Origin: Oscillospiraceae bacterium
GTDB taxonomy: Bacteria > Bacillota > Clostridia > UMGS1883 > UMGS1540
Assembly (NCBI GenBank): GCA_015068765.1
Contig: SVJY01000011.1
Coordinates: forward strand, 1-47,207
Reading direction: 5' to 3'
DNA: 47,207 nt
In this document: in pieces, positions 23,337-30,982 of the stretch
Numbering within the stretch: the first letter of the stretch is position 1
How the letters are laid out: each line of letters begins with the position of its first letter
Notes under the pieces: model-generated
Seen by the model: the letters and a program-made list of their open reading frames with translations, nothing else
What the model was told of the DNA's origin: nothing
Database searches by the model: none
Translations under genes and position numbers: made by a program

Positions 23337-23879
23337 ATGAAACCAATCAACAACTACGAAAACATTCAGGCGACAAACGGAGATTTTGCAAGACCCACGC
23401 CGGGCGGCTACGTCTGCGAAATTATGCGTGCGGAGGACGTACCCTTCAGCGAGGAGACAGGGAAGGGCGATTATCTGAAAATCGAATACGATTTTACGGA
23501 AGGAGAGCTTGCAGGCTACCATGCAGACGCTTACAAGAAATTCGGCTACTGGGGCGGCAAGCTTGTACGCTCCTATAAGGAAAAGGCACTTGGTATGTTC
23601 AAGCATTTCACGAACTGCGTGGAGGAAAGCAACGAAGGCTACACATGGGACTGGGATGAACAGAAGCTTGTCGGAAAGAAAATCGGGCTCGTTCTGGGCG
23701 AAGAGGAATACACGGGCAATGACGGAGCAATCAAGACACGCCTTTATGTGAAGGATGTGAAAAACGTGGATGACATCCGAAAAGGAGATTTCAAGGTGCC
23801 GCCTCTAAAGAAGCTGAAGGGTGTGGGAACGGCAGCAGCTCCGGCAGTGGATGAGACGGACGACGATCTTCCGTTTTAA
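23337..23879 (+). CDS. DUF669-like protein with SSB-type acidic tail
   Basis: The 180-residue product resembles phage DUF669 proteins: PGGYVCEIMRAEDVPF, then KGDYLKIEYDFTEGELAGY and IGLVLGEEEYTGNDG. It ends in ETDDDLPF, the acidic tip with terminal Phe by which bacterial single-strand-binding proteins dock their partners. It therefore is a likely functional replacement of SSB in phage replication. It sits between the ATPase and the ERCC4 nuclease and follows AGAAGAGGAG. DNA binding itself is inferred. Confidence 0.75.
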   Translation: MKPINNYENIQATNGDFARPTPGGYVCEIMRAEDVPFSEETGKGDYLKIEYDFTEGELAGYHADAYKKFGYWGGKLVRSYKEKALGMFKHFTNCVEESNEGYTWDWDEQKLVGKKIGLVLGEEEYTGNDGAIKTRLYVKDVKNVDDIRKGDFKVPPLKKLKGVGTAAAPAVDETDDDLPF

Positions 23880-23891
23880 GGAGGAATGCAT

Positions 23892-24404
23892 TTGTTGACA
23901 TTAGTCCAGGATACGAGGGAACAAGCAAAAAAACATGACCATGTACTGAAGCACTTTCAAGCGGAGGGAATAAAGGTTGTCCGATCCAAGCTTTACGTGG
24001 GGGACTACACCCGGCTTGACAAGCAGGATATATGCATTGACACGAAAAAGGATTTGCAGGAGGTGTACGGCAACATTATTCTGCACAATGTACGTTTTAA
24101 GACGGAGTGCATCCGTGCAAAGGAAGCAGGAATACAGCTTGTAATTCTGATTGCAGACGAGCATATCCGGGACGTAAACGAAGTACATACATGGGTAAAC
24201 CCTCGGCTTCGGAAGTGGGAGAACGTACGGGCGGCACAGGAAAAGGGGAAGCTTTTAAACGTAAAGCTTTCCCCAAAGCCTCCCGTTTCTTCAGAGCAGC
24301 TGCAAAGAGCCATGGAGACGATGGGCGAAAGGTACGGCGTCCAGTGGCAGTTTTGTCCGAAGGAAGATACGGGAAAGCGAATACTTGAAATTTTAGGGTG
24401 TTGA
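23892..24404 (+). CDS. ERCC4-domain nuclease
   Basis: The protein of 170 residues has LVQDTREQ near its start and a V..KLYVGDYTRLDK...CIDTKKDLQEV core, the GDY and IDxKxxLxE elements of the ERCC4/XPF nuclease fold. It should cut branched or flapped DNA during replication or recombination. TTG 23892, seven bases after AAGGAGG, is preferred; ATG 23886 is almost on the ribosome site. TTG 23895 also fits. Confidence 0.82.
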   Translation: MLTLVQDTREQAKKHDHVLKHFQAEGIKVVRSKLYVGDYTRLDKQDICIDTKKDLQEVYGNIILHNVRFKTECIRAKEAGIQLVILIADEHIRDVNEVHTWVNPRLRKWENVRAAQEKGKLLNVKLSPKPPVSSEQLQRAMETMGERYGVQWQFCPKEDTGKRILEILGC

Positions 24405-24408
24405 TAGC

Positions 24409-24951
24409 ATGATAGCGGATGCAATAAAACAGCGGCTTACAATGCGACAAATACTTGGGGCATACGGAATTGCGGTGAACGGCCACGGTTTTGCAAGATG
24501 CCCCTTTCATAACGAAAAAACAGCCAGCTTTAAGGCGTATGACGGCGACAGGGGGTTTTACTGCTTCGGTTGTGGGGAAAGCGGGGATGTCATTACGTTT
24601 GTAATGAAATTCTTTTCCGTGGATTTTCGAGAGGCGATCGGGAAAATCAACGAGGATTTCTCTTTAGGGCTGCCCATCGGCGAGAAGATGGACAGGCGAA
24701 AGCGGCTTGACGTTGCAAGACGTGCCTTTGAGAGAAAGCAGGAACTGAAAAAGGCAGAGGAAGAACGGCTAAAGAGGCAGGAGCAATACGACGCTGCACT
24801 TTCAGAGTGGGTGCGACTTGACAGGAACAAAAGAGAGTATGCCCCCGGAGCTCCGGACGAAGCATGGCATCCGCTGTTTGTGGAAGCACTTGAAAAGCTG
24901 GCGTATCAGAACTATATTTTGGACTTAGCAGAAATGGAGGTGAAATTTTGA
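24409..24951 (+). CDS. CHC2 zinc-finger primase fragment-type protein
   Basis: The 180-residue protein opens with the DnaG zinc-binding domain: ARCPFHNEKTASF then FYCFGCGESGDVITFVM, with ligands C31, H34, C52 and C55. There is no TOPRIM core; the remainder is a charged helical region (RKQELKKAEEERLKRQEQ). The priming core may reside in the next protein, with which it overlaps by four bases. It would recognise template sites for primer synthesis. Confidence 0.88.
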   Translation: MIADAIKQRLTMRQILGAYGIAVNGHGFARCPFHNEKTASFKAYDGDRGFYCFGCGESGDVITFVMKFFSVDFREAIGKINEDFSLGLPIGEKMDRRKRLDVARRAFERKQELKKAEEERLKRQEQYDAALSEWVRLDRNKREYAPGAPDEAWHPLFVEALEKLAYQNYILDLAEMEVKF

Positions 24952-26810
24952 ACGACCAAGCAATACAAACCATTGAAATGCCGGATTATACGGCAGAGGA
25001 TTTTTACGAAACTTCCGCGCCGTATCTTTTCTTATATCAGTTTCAGGACGATAAATTTAAGCTCGGCCAGATGCGCGAGAAGATGAAAGCGCAGGCGGCG
25101 AAGGTTGGCGTTCGGGGCTTCATCGGGCTTTGGAATGCCTTCCTCGAAACCGTGCAGAAGAAAAACGGTATTATACTTGAAAATGCAACCCAGTTTGAAG
25201 GGCAGGAAATAGAGCTTTTTTCCGGGCAGTACATATGCGACGAATACGGCGTTGCCACATCGGATAAATACGGATATGAACAGGTAATATGCCGTCATCC
25301 CATTATGCCCGTACAAAGGCTTGTCAATATTGACACGGGGGAAGAACGGCTGAAAATCGCCTACAAGAAGGGCAGAACATGGCGGTGGATTATCGTGGAG
25401 AAGTCAATTCTTGCATCTGCTTCCGGCATACTCCAGCTTGCGGCAAGCGGCATTATGGTCAACAGCGAAAATGCAAAGGCACTTTCCACGTACCTTCTGG
25501 AAATGGAACAGCTCAACTACGAAACGATTCCCGAACAAAAGTCGGTAGGACGGCTCGGATGGGTGGGGGAACACGGCTTTTCTCCATATGTAAGTGACCT
25601 TGCCTTTGACGGGGAAATGAACTTTCGGCATATCTTTAATGCCGTCAGAAGCGAAGGGGACAGGGAAGCTTGGCTTTCAGCTATGCGAAGCCTTAGGGCA
25701 GAGAAAGGACCCGGCAGATTATTCCTTGCGGCGTCCTTTGCAAGTGCAATCTTACAGCCTTGCGGACTGCTGCCGTTCTTCCTGCATGCGTGGGGCGGTA
25801 CGGAAACCGGTAAAACGGTAGGTCTTATGATTGCCACAAGTGTATGGGGCTGCCCGAAGATGGGGGAATATATCACCACCTTTAACAGCACCTTGGTGGG
25901 ACAGGAAATGACAGCTTCCTTCCTGAATAACCTTCCTATGTGCATTGATGAATTGCAGATTCAGTCCAGTGCCGGTATACGGGATTTTGATAAGCTTATC
26001 TATCAGCTTACGGAAGGCGTGGGCAGAACACGTGGTGCAAAGACGGGCGGCTTACAACGGACGAACACATGGAAGAACTGCATCATTACAAACGGGGAGC
26101 ATCCCATCTCGAATGCCAACAGCGGCGGCGGTGCCGTAAACCGTATTATCGAATTTGAATGTGCGGAAAAGGTATATTCGGATTTGGTGGGAATCTGCGC
26201 CGTCATTCAGGCAAATTACGGATTTGCAGGGCGTGAATTTGCAGCATATTTACAGACAGACGGAGCGTTTGAACGGGTTAGTGCCTTACAGAAGGAGTAC
26301 TTCCGGGCACTTCTTGCCTCTGACAGCACGGACAAGCAGGCGGCTTCTGCTTCGGCAATTCTGGCGGCAGACCATATTGCGACGGAGCTGATTTTCCAGG
26401 ACGGCAACAATCTGACCGTAGGTGACATGGCAGAGATTATGACGAAGAAGGACGATGTAAACGCCAACATCCGCGCGTACAACTTCATTTTTGAGCTTGT
26501 GACACGCAACCCCAACCGATTCAAGACCAACGACTTCGGCGATTATCAGGGCGAGGTCTGGGGCAAGACGGAGGAGGACTGCGTGTATATCATCAAGTCC
26601 GTTTTTGACCGGGAAATGCAAAATGAAGGCTTTAATTCTACGGCGTTTCTGGCATGGGCGAAGCGGAGGGGGATGCTTCATACTGACCAAGAGCGAAGCA
26701 CTAAAAAAGCGAGAATAACAGGCTCTGCAACAAATTGCGTCTGTATCAAAAAGGATATGATAGCGGAATGGGAGCTCCCTAAATTTGACACAAGTGATTT
26801 GCCGGCATAG
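24948..26810 (+). CDS. DUF927-domain helicase/primase-type replication protein
   Basis: The 620-residue product has a DUF927 ATPase domain: GWVGEHGFSPYV, the Walker A WGGTETGKTVGL near 281-291, CIDELQIQ as Walker B, and a NCIITNGEHPI sensor strand, then AVNRIIEFECAE. DUF927 proteins act as replicative helicases beside CHC2 primases in phages and plasmids. TTG 24948 follows GGAGG by seven bases and overlaps the primase stop. The C-terminal 120 residues include a winged-helix-like part (FLAWAKRRGML). Iteron-like repeats follow directly. Confidence 0.83.
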   Translation: MNDQAIQTIEMPDYTAEDFYETSAPYLFLYQFQDDKFKLGQMREKMKAQAAKVGVRGFIGLWNAFLETVQKKNGIILENATQFEGQEIELFSGQYICDEYGVATSDKYGYEQVICRHPIMPVQRLVNIDTGEERLKIAYKKGRTWRWIIVEKSILASASGILQLAASGIMVNSENAKALSTYLLEMEQLNYETIPEQKSVGRLGWVGEHGFSPYVSDLAFDGEMNFRHIFNAVRSEGDREAWLSAMRSLRAEKGPGRLFLAASFASAILQPCGLLPFFLHAWGGTETGKTVGLMIATSVWGCPKMGEYITTFNSTLVGQEMTASFLNNLPMCIDELQIQSSAGIRDFDKLIYQLTEGVGRTRGAKTGGLQRTNTWKNCIITNGEHPISNANSGGGAVNRIIEFECAEKVYSDLVGICAVIQANYGFAGREFAAYLQTDGAFERVSALQKEYFRALLASDSTDKQAASASAILAADHIATELIFQDGNNLTVGDMAEIMTKKDDVNANIRAYNFIFELVTRNPNRFKTNDFGDYQGEVWGKTEEDCVYIIKSVFDREMQNEGFNSTAFLAWAKRRGMLHTDQERSTKKARITGSATNCVCIKKDMIAEWELPKFDTSDLPA

Positions 26811-26811
26811 T

Positions 26812-26945
26812 GTTCCCGTGTTCCCGTTGTTCCCAGCAAAAACAACAATCTTTATATAGAGAAATATATATAACTTTTGAAAATGTTTATACGCCTCACG
26901 CGTGTAGAGGTTGAAAAACGGCGGGAACATTGGGAACGTGGGAAC
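26812..26945. repeat. Mirror-spaced GTTCCC repeats, candidate replication origin
   Basis: GTTCCC occurs at 26812, 26820 and 26829. Its complement GGGAAC occurs at 26923, 26932 and 26940. The spacing is 8 and 9 on the left and 9 and 8 on the right, so the two arms are mirror images. The centre is AT-rich (TATATAGAGAAATATATATA) and also holds the palindrome CACGCGTG. A seventh GTTCCC is at 26996. The place just after the primase-helicase genes suggests an origin, but an RNA structure is possible. Confidence 0.6.
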
Positions 26946-27043
26946 AGAGGACGTAAAAACACTGTTTTTTTCAACGTTTCCTGTGTTCACGGTTTGTTCC
27001 CGGTAGTAAAAAGAGTGGTAACAACCACGAAAGGAAGATGATT

Positions 27044-27295
27044 ATGGACAGAAAACTGTATTTAGATATGTGCCAAAAGGTTTCCGTTCTGCCGCAGGGT
27101 GTGGGCGGGATCAAGCAGAACGTGCCGGAGGAGCTGTGCGTAATATACCGAGACGTGAAGCTCTATCCGTATGCATACATGCTGGCATTCGATGAAGTGA
27201 CAGGGGAGCCGATACATATTGCCATCCTGCACGACATGAACGTGAATAGCATTCGGCATGTGGATCTTTCGAGAGTGGAAGGAGTGGCGACGTGA
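27044..27295 (+). CDS. Phage protein of unknown function
   Basis: The 83-residue product starts at ATG 27044, eight bases after AAAGGA; the earlier ATG 27038 is too close. It contains SVLPQGVGGIKQNVPEEL and YPYAYMLAFDEVTGEPIHIA, a compact alpha/beta pattern common in phage early regions. No family is assigned. It overlaps the next gene by four bases. Confidence 0.6.
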   Translation: MDRKLYLDMCQKVSVLPQGVGGIKQNVPEELCVIYRDVKLYPYAYMLAFDEVTGEPIHIAILHDMNVNSIRHVDLSRVEGVAT

Positions 27296-27555
27296 AGAAA
27301 AGAAATCCGGTAAGACAGCTCCGGGAATCCGACATACGCCGCATCAAGAAAGAGGCAGCAGATGCAGCTGTGCGATATGCTTTGGTGCTGTTTCTGAACG
27401 TCATGAGAGATACGGAAGGGTATGGCGTGAAGCGGCTGAAACGGGTGTACGAAGCTATAGAGTGCCTGGCGGATTCCGTAAGCCGGGGATATGTGAAGCT
27501 TGCGGATTTGGAGCAGGCTTTGAAGGATGAAGCGGATATACATATTGAGATTTGA
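27292..27555 (+). CDS. Helical phage protein of unknown function
   Basis: The 87-residue product begins at GTG 27292 (GTGA overlap with the previous stop). It is basic and mostly helical (ESDIRRIKKEAADAAVRYAL, KRLKRVYEAIECLADSVS, LADLEQALKDEADI). It may be a small structural or regulatory protein; no family is recognised. Confidence 0.6.
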   Translation: MKKRNPVRQLRESDIRRIKKEAADAAVRYALVLFLNVMRDTEGYGVKRLKRVYEAIECLADSVSRGYVKLADLEQALKDEADIHIEI

Positions 27556-27573
27556 GAAAGGAAGATGGGAAGA

Positions 27574-27744
27574 ATGGCTAAATATTTCAAGGTGGTAGAA
27601 ATTAGCGAAGAAGAATTTATCAATGCAACAGGCGAAGAACTTGATTGTTGTCAAGTATCTATTCCGACAAGTGAGGGCGTATTCGTTGGAGTAGATGAAG
27701 AACGAGAATATGAAATTAGTATCCCGTTGGATTGTTTTGAATGA
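27574..27744 (+). CDS. Small acidic phage protein
   Basis: The 56-residue frame starts at ATG 27574 after AAAGGAAG; ATG 27565 in frame is possible. It is acidic (ISEEEFINATGEELDCCQVS, VGVDEEREYEISIPLD). It is separated from its neighbours by normal ribosome sites, which supports it as a gene. No family is recognised. Confidence 0.55.
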   Translation: MAKYFKVVEISEEEFINATGEELDCCQVSIPTSEGVFVGVDEEREYEISIPLDCFE

Positions 27745-27763
27745 GAAAGGAAGATGAGGGGAA

Positions 27764-28102
27764 ATGATTACACCAAATGACAAAATCGGATATATCCGCA
27801 GAGCAACCGTTGATGGGAAAGAACAGTTTAAGTATATCGAAGCAAAGATAAAGTCTGTTCGTGTTGGAAAGAAACAAACATCGGTTTATACCGACAAATT
27901 CTATGCTCTTGATGCAGAAGAAATTGAATTTAATACTGAAATGATTGGCAAGGATGGCGGGATAATGCTTGTAAATGAACCGTTTATAACAAACGATGAA
28001 TATTCCGAACATTGCCGAAAAACTGTTGATTATTGGAACATACACGGGGCAAGAAGCATTCTTGATGCCGGCCCCCCAACCGAGAAAGGCGGTGTTGAAT
28101 AA
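27764..28102 (+). CDS. Phage protein of unknown function ending in EKGGVE
   Basis: The 112-residue product begins with MITPNDKIGYIRRATVDGK and continues with a beta-rich half. Its last residues TEKGGVE are encoded by a 24-base junction repeat that also holds the ribosome site of the next gene. Base composition in this block is richer in A and T than in the late genes, which suggests separate origin. Confidence 0.6.
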   Translation: MITPNDKIGYIRRATVDGKEQFKYIEAKIKSVRVGKKQTSVYTDKFYALDAEEIEFNTEMIGKDGGIMLVNEPFITNDEYSEHCRKTVDYWNIHGARSILDAGPPTEKGGVE

Positions 28103-28353
28103 TGTTCTTGTATAACCCTATCGGAAAGACACTTGCAGAGGTACACAAAAATTGTGGCTGTAATATGGGTGGTTATTCTGTATTTGTTTTGCAAGATGAA
28201 AACGACACAACAGGAAAACCGCTTGACGAGGATTTTTCTATCGGATTGATTTTGAGAAAACACCCAAAATATGCGAATTGCAAAGTCAAGTACGAAAATG
28301 ATTTTTACGGAACAACAGTGTTGCGAGTAGAGAAAGGCGGTGAGGGGAAATGA
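28102..28353 (+). CDS. Phage protein of unknown function ending in EKGGEGK
   Basis: The 83-residue product starts at ATG 28102, overlapping the previous stop. It contains a small Cys pair (HKNCGCNMGGYSVFVLQ) and a beta-rich second half (NCKVKYENDFYGTTVLRV). The tail EKGGEGK comes from a junction repeat. No family recognised. Confidence 0.55.
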   Translation: MFLYNPIGKTLAEVHKNCGCNMGGYSVFVLQDENDTTGKPLDEDFSIGLILRKHPKYANCKVKYENDFYGTTVLRVEKGGEGK

Positions 28354-28553
28354 AAGAAGAAAAAGGTTGCGTAAGATGCAATATAGGAAAAGGTTTTTAT
28401 TCGTCAAATAATTGTTGGATATTTTTAGGTAAAGATGGAAGTTTAGCGGTAAAAACAAAAGATGGGTTTATTGATTTTCCTATAGGCACTATTCAATATT
28501 GCCCGTGGTGTGGAAAAAGACTACACCCATCCGAGAAAGGCGGTGTTGAATAA
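28350..28553 (+). CDS. Small zinc-ribbon phage protein
   Basis: The 67-residue product has CVRCNIGKGFY near the start and YCPWCGKRL near the end, a CxxC...CxxC ribbon around a beta-hairpin (WIFLGKDGSLAVKTKDG). It ends in SEKGGVE from the second copy of the 24-base junction. It overlaps its neighbours by four and one bases. Confidence 0.6.
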   Translation: MKEEKGCVRCNIGKGFYSSNNCWIFLGKDGSLAVKTKDGFIDFPIGTIQYCPWCGKRLHPSEKGGVE

Positions 28554-28726
28554 TGGAGTTTATCGAAATACCGTTTTTGAATGATTATTGTGAGAATTGC
28601 ATTAACCATTATTTGTTAGATGGTGATGAGTCGAGATGCAGAAAAATTAAAATTGGTCAAAGCGATGCAATGTGTGTTCAAGTCGTGTGTTGTGATTTTT
28701 ACAAAGAGAAAGGCGGTGAGGGGTGA
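28553..28726 (+). CDS. Small Cys-rich phage protein
   Basis: The 57-residue frame starts at ATG 28553. Cys residues occur as DYCENCINHY, SRCRKI, AMCVQVVCCDFY, so a zinc or Fe-S site is possible. It ends KEKGGEG from the fourth junction repeat, and its TGA overlaps the next ATG. Confidence 0.55.
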   Translation: MEFIEIPFLNDYCENCINHYLLDGDESRCRKIKIGQSDAMCVQVVCCDFYKEKGGEG

Positions 28727-29022
28727 TGGCAAGGTATATTGATGCAGATAAGTTAAAGTCAGAATTCAACATTGGTTTTGGTGGAGTAAGTCACGCAGTA
28801 ATTGCGAATCGAATTATTGATAGCATACCAACCGCAGATGTTGCGGAAGTGAAGCACGGAGAATGGAAACATAAAAGAGCGACAATAGACGGAGAACATT
28901 ACTTTTGTTGTAGCGAATGTGGCAGAGAAGTTTCTGTAAATATATATGATAATCCGAGCGTAACAAGATTTTATCCATATTGCCATTGTGGTGCGAAAAT
29001 GGACGAAAGGAGAGATACATAA
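28726..29022 (+). CDS. Phage zinc-ribbon protein (ARYIDADKL type)
   Basis: The 98-residue product starts at ATG 28726 with MARYIDADKLKSEF, continues with SIPTADVAEVKHGEWKHK, and ends in a zinc ribbon FCCSECGREV...YCHCGAKMDERR. This layout is very common in Clostridia phages and appears in many sizes; its function is unknown. A similar opening, DYIDRKALLEDINE, occurs in the gene at 29895. Confidence 0.7.
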   Translation: MARYIDADKLKSEFNIGFGGVSHAVIANRIIDSIPTADVAEVKHGEWKHKRATIDGEHYFCCSECGREVSVNIYDNPSVTRFYPYCHCGAKMDERRDT

Positions 29023-29174
29023 TGGCTGATAATATATGCAGTTATGATGAAGCATACAACATTTATGATGCAGAAGAAATAGGTTGGTGTTCAAAATGCG
29101 AATGTGACAAAAATTGCCCTATGTATAAGAAATTACACACACGCACACCAAAAGAAAGAGGTGGGGAGAAGTGA
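29022..29174 (+). CDS. Small Cys-rich phage protein
   Basis: The 50-residue frame starts at ATG 29022 (overlap with previous stop) after GAAAGGAG. It has CSYDEAYNIYDAEEIGWC and SKCECDKNCPMYKKL, a tight Cys cluster. It ends in KERGGEK, a diverged form of the junction tail. The longer upstream frame has no ribosome site. Confidence 0.55.
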   Translation: MADNICSYDEAYNIYDAEEIGWCSKCECDKNCPMYKKLHTRTPKERGGEK

Positions 29175-29494
29175 AATATACCGATGATGAATTAAAACAA
29201 GCATTAAAACATTTTGAAAGTATGAAAAGTGATGCTGTTGCAGTTTTAGATAGTGGTTTTGGAACAAAAGAGGGAGAAAGCGATACACTATACCGCAGAA
29301 GAAAACTAATAGCAGAAATTGCTATATGTGCAGTAAATAAGCAAATACCAACAAAGCCATTCCCAAGGGATTTATGGGAATTAGGAACGGCACAAGGTTC
29401 TTCTTGTTCTAACTGTGGTTACGATTTTCCTGTAAGTTATATAGAGCCGTATTGTTGTAAATGCGGTCAAGCAATAAAATATCACGATGATTAA
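29171..29494 (+). CDS. Phage protein with C-terminal zinc ribbon
   Basis: The 107-residue product starts at GTG 29171. A helical N-terminal half (YTDDELKQALKHFESMKSDA) is followed by a zinc ribbon CSNCGYDFPVSY...CCKCGQAIK. GGTGGGGAG precedes the start. Function unknown. Confidence 0.6.
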   Translation: MKYTDDELKQALKHFESMKSDAVAVLDSGFGTKEGESDTLYRRRKLIAEIAICAVNKQIPTKPFPRDLWELGTAQGSSCSNCGYDFPVSYIEPYCCKCGQAIKYHDD

Positions 29495-29506
29495 GGCGGT
29501 GATTAA

Positions 29507-29908
29507 GTGGAGAACAAATTTACGGATAATGAGATTATGAAGGCTTTGGAGTGTTGCGGAGTAAATCGTGATTGTGCTGGTTGCCCGAAAGAAAAAGAAC
29601 CTTATGGTTGCTATTTTGTATTGTGTGGCGGTGCTCTTGACCTAATCAACCGCCAAAAGGCAATGATTGACGGACTGATAGCGGGGCAGGAAACCTTACA
29701 GAAGGCGCTCTGCGATAAGAATGCAGAGATGGAGAGGTTGCAAGAACATTTTCGTGGCCTCACGAAAAAGGTAGAATCCGAAGCCCGGAAAGAGTTTGCG
29801 GAGAGGTTGAAGCAAATGGTTTTCTTTGATGGCGGATGGGAAGTTCTGCAACCCGGTACTATTGATAACCTTGTAAAAGAAATGGAGGGCAAAGATGGAC
29901 TACATTGA
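29507..29908 (+). CDS. Phage coiled-coil protein with N-terminal Cys motif
   Basis: The 133-residue product starts at GTG 29507. Residues 8-45 have FTDNEIMKALECCGVNRDC, AGCPKEKEPYGC; a coiled coil runs from about 55 to 105 (QETLQKALCDKNAEMERLQE). This layout (FTDNEIxKAL...C..C...LDLINRQKA) is frequent in Clostridia phages, function unknown. It overlaps the next gene by 14 bases. Confidence 0.65.
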   Translation: MENKFTDNEIMKALECCGVNRDCAGCPKEKEPYGCYFVLCGGALDLINRQKAMIDGLIAGQETLQKALCDKNAEMERLQEHFRGLTKKVESEARKEFAERLKQMVFFDGGWEVLQPGTIDNLVKEMEGKDGLH

Positions 29909-30125
29909 CAGAAAAGCACTTTTGGAGGACATAAACGAAACCGTCTTATTCTCGGGGCGTAAAGGTGAAGTGTCGGGCGAGATGCGAGGGGCACGGAAAG
30001 TTATAAACAGAATTATGGCGGCGAAGAAGTGCGCAGCTTCTCCTTGCGACCTATGCCGGTACAATCCACCTTCGAGTATGGGCGGGAAGCCGTGTGGGCT
30101 TTGTCCGGCATGTGGGAAGGAATAA
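29895..30125 (+). CDS. Small Cys-rich phage protein
   Basis: The 76-residue product starts at ATG 29895 within the previous gene. It opens with DYIDRKALLEDINETVLFSG and ends with CDLCRYNPPSSMGGKPCGLC plus PACGKE, a four- to six-Cys cluster. It is related in its opening to the gene at 28726. Function unknown. Confidence 0.6.
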   Translation: MDYIDRKALLEDINETVLFSGRKGEVSGEMRGARKVINRIMAAKKCAASPCDLCRYNPPSSMGGKPCGLCPACGKE

Positions 30126-30138
30126 GGAGGTGTAAGAA

Positions 30139-30387
30139 ATGGATAAACAAAAAGAAAAGTTAAAACAGATGCTTGAAGCGGAAAGAGCAAAGGCGAAAGG
30201 ATATGAGGAGCTTGCAAAGATACATGGTGCGTACATATCTATTCTTCTGAAGAAGCTTGGATGCACAAAGGACAATAGATTTGCGGTTACGCCCTCCGAT
30301 GTACGGGAAGCTTTAGAGAAGTACGAAGCGAGAGCCTTGCCGGAAGGTGACGGCTACGGGCTGTATTACGAAGTGCTCGGCGAATAA
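30139..30387 (+). CDS. Small helical phage protein
   Basis: The 82-residue product starts at ATG 30139 after AAGGAGG. The first 45 residues form a charged helix (DKQKEKLKQMLEAERAKAKG), the rest includes AVTPSDVREALEKYEARALP. No family recognised. Confidence 0.6.
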   Translation: MDKQKEKLKQMLEAERAKAKGYEELAKIHGAYISILLKKLGCTKDNRFAVTPSDVREALEKYEARALPEGDGYGLYYEVLGE

Positions 30388-30402
30388 CAAGGAGGAAATG
30401 CG

Positions 30403-30630
30403 GTGGTATTTCGGCAAAGGTTACAGCAGCTAAGGGAGAAAAGAAGAGTCAGCAGAAGAGTAGCATCTGAACTATGCGGATTACATTCTGATGCGTTCAG
30501 AAGATATGAACGAGGAGAAGCAGAGCCGACACTTCATGCACTTGTGGCTATTGCAGAATACTTCGAAGTATCGGTTGACTACCTTTTTCCTATGTATAAA
30601 AATTTTTGCGGATTCCACTTAAAAGGGTAA
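30403..30630 (+). CDS. XRE-family regulator
   Basis: The 75-residue product is one helix-turn-helix domain: LQQLREKRRVSRRVASELCG, HSDAFRRYERGEAEPT, AIAEYFEVSVDYLFP. GTG 30403 follows AAGGAGG. It lies directly before the packaging genes, so it may control the switch to late transcription; that role is inferred from position. Confidence 0.8.
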   Translation: MVFRQRLQQLREKRRVSRRVASELCGLHSDAFRRYERGEAEPTLHALVAIAEYFEVSVDYLFPMYKNFCGFHLKG

Positions 30631-30685
30631 TTTTGATTTGATTTTGTGTTAATGTGTACATAGAAAGAAGAAAGGTGGTGCGGAT

Positions 30686-30982
30686 ATGCCTGCTAACAGG
30701 ACAAAAACAGGACAGTTTACAAAGGGGCATAGTGGGAATCCGAAAGGACGGCCACCGCTCCCTCCGGAACTAAAAGAGTATGCTATGCAATCACCGGCAA
30801 GGCTCAGGGCCATAGCGGATGATAAGAATACGCCTATGAAGGTAAAGGCAGATATAGAGAAGTGGTTTGCGGAGATGTATTACGGAAAGAGTGCGCAGCA
30901 GGTCATGCTTGACGGTGAAGTGAATAATACCGTGGCGACGGTTGTTAAGTTTGAAGGTGAGCTTGCAAAGTGGGCGAAGTAA
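30686..30982 (+). CDS. DUF5681-type protein, probable terminase small subunit
   Basis: The 98-residue product opens with the DUF5681 signature TKTGQFTKGHSGNPKGRPPL and continues with helices (RLRAIADDKNTPMKVKADIE, KWFAEMYYGK). Such proteins are commonly found just before the large terminase and are thought to be the DNA-recognition subunit. It overlaps the large subunit by 13 bases. AAAGGTGG precedes ATG 30686. Confidence 0.78.
   Translation: MPANRTKTGQFTKGHSGNPKGRPPLPPELKEYAMQSPARLRAIADDKNTPMKVKADIEKWFAEMYYGKSAQQVMLDGEVNNTVATVVKFEGELAKWAK

Larger units (their letters stand above)
28081..28728 (+). repeat. Four gene-junction repeats GAGAAAGGCGGTG
   Basis: CGAGAAAGGCGGTGTTGAAT plus AATG occurs identically at 28081-28104 and 28532-28555. 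GAGAAAGGCGGTGAGGGG occurs at 28330-28347 and 28706-28723. Each encodes the C-terminal tail of one gene (EKGGVE or EKGGEG) and the ribosome site and start of the next. The shared ends would let small genes be swapped as cassettes by homologous recombination. Confidence 0.8.

Noticed and set aside
26286-26990. Minus-strand frame of 234 codons over the DUF927 gene end
   Set aside because: It covers the helicase gene and the inverted repeats, has Cys- and Arg-rich random composition and no start site.
28081-28728. CRISPR-like reading of the four junction repeats
   Set aside because: The intervals are whole genes of 170-250 bases and the repeats are translated; this is a gene-junction pattern.
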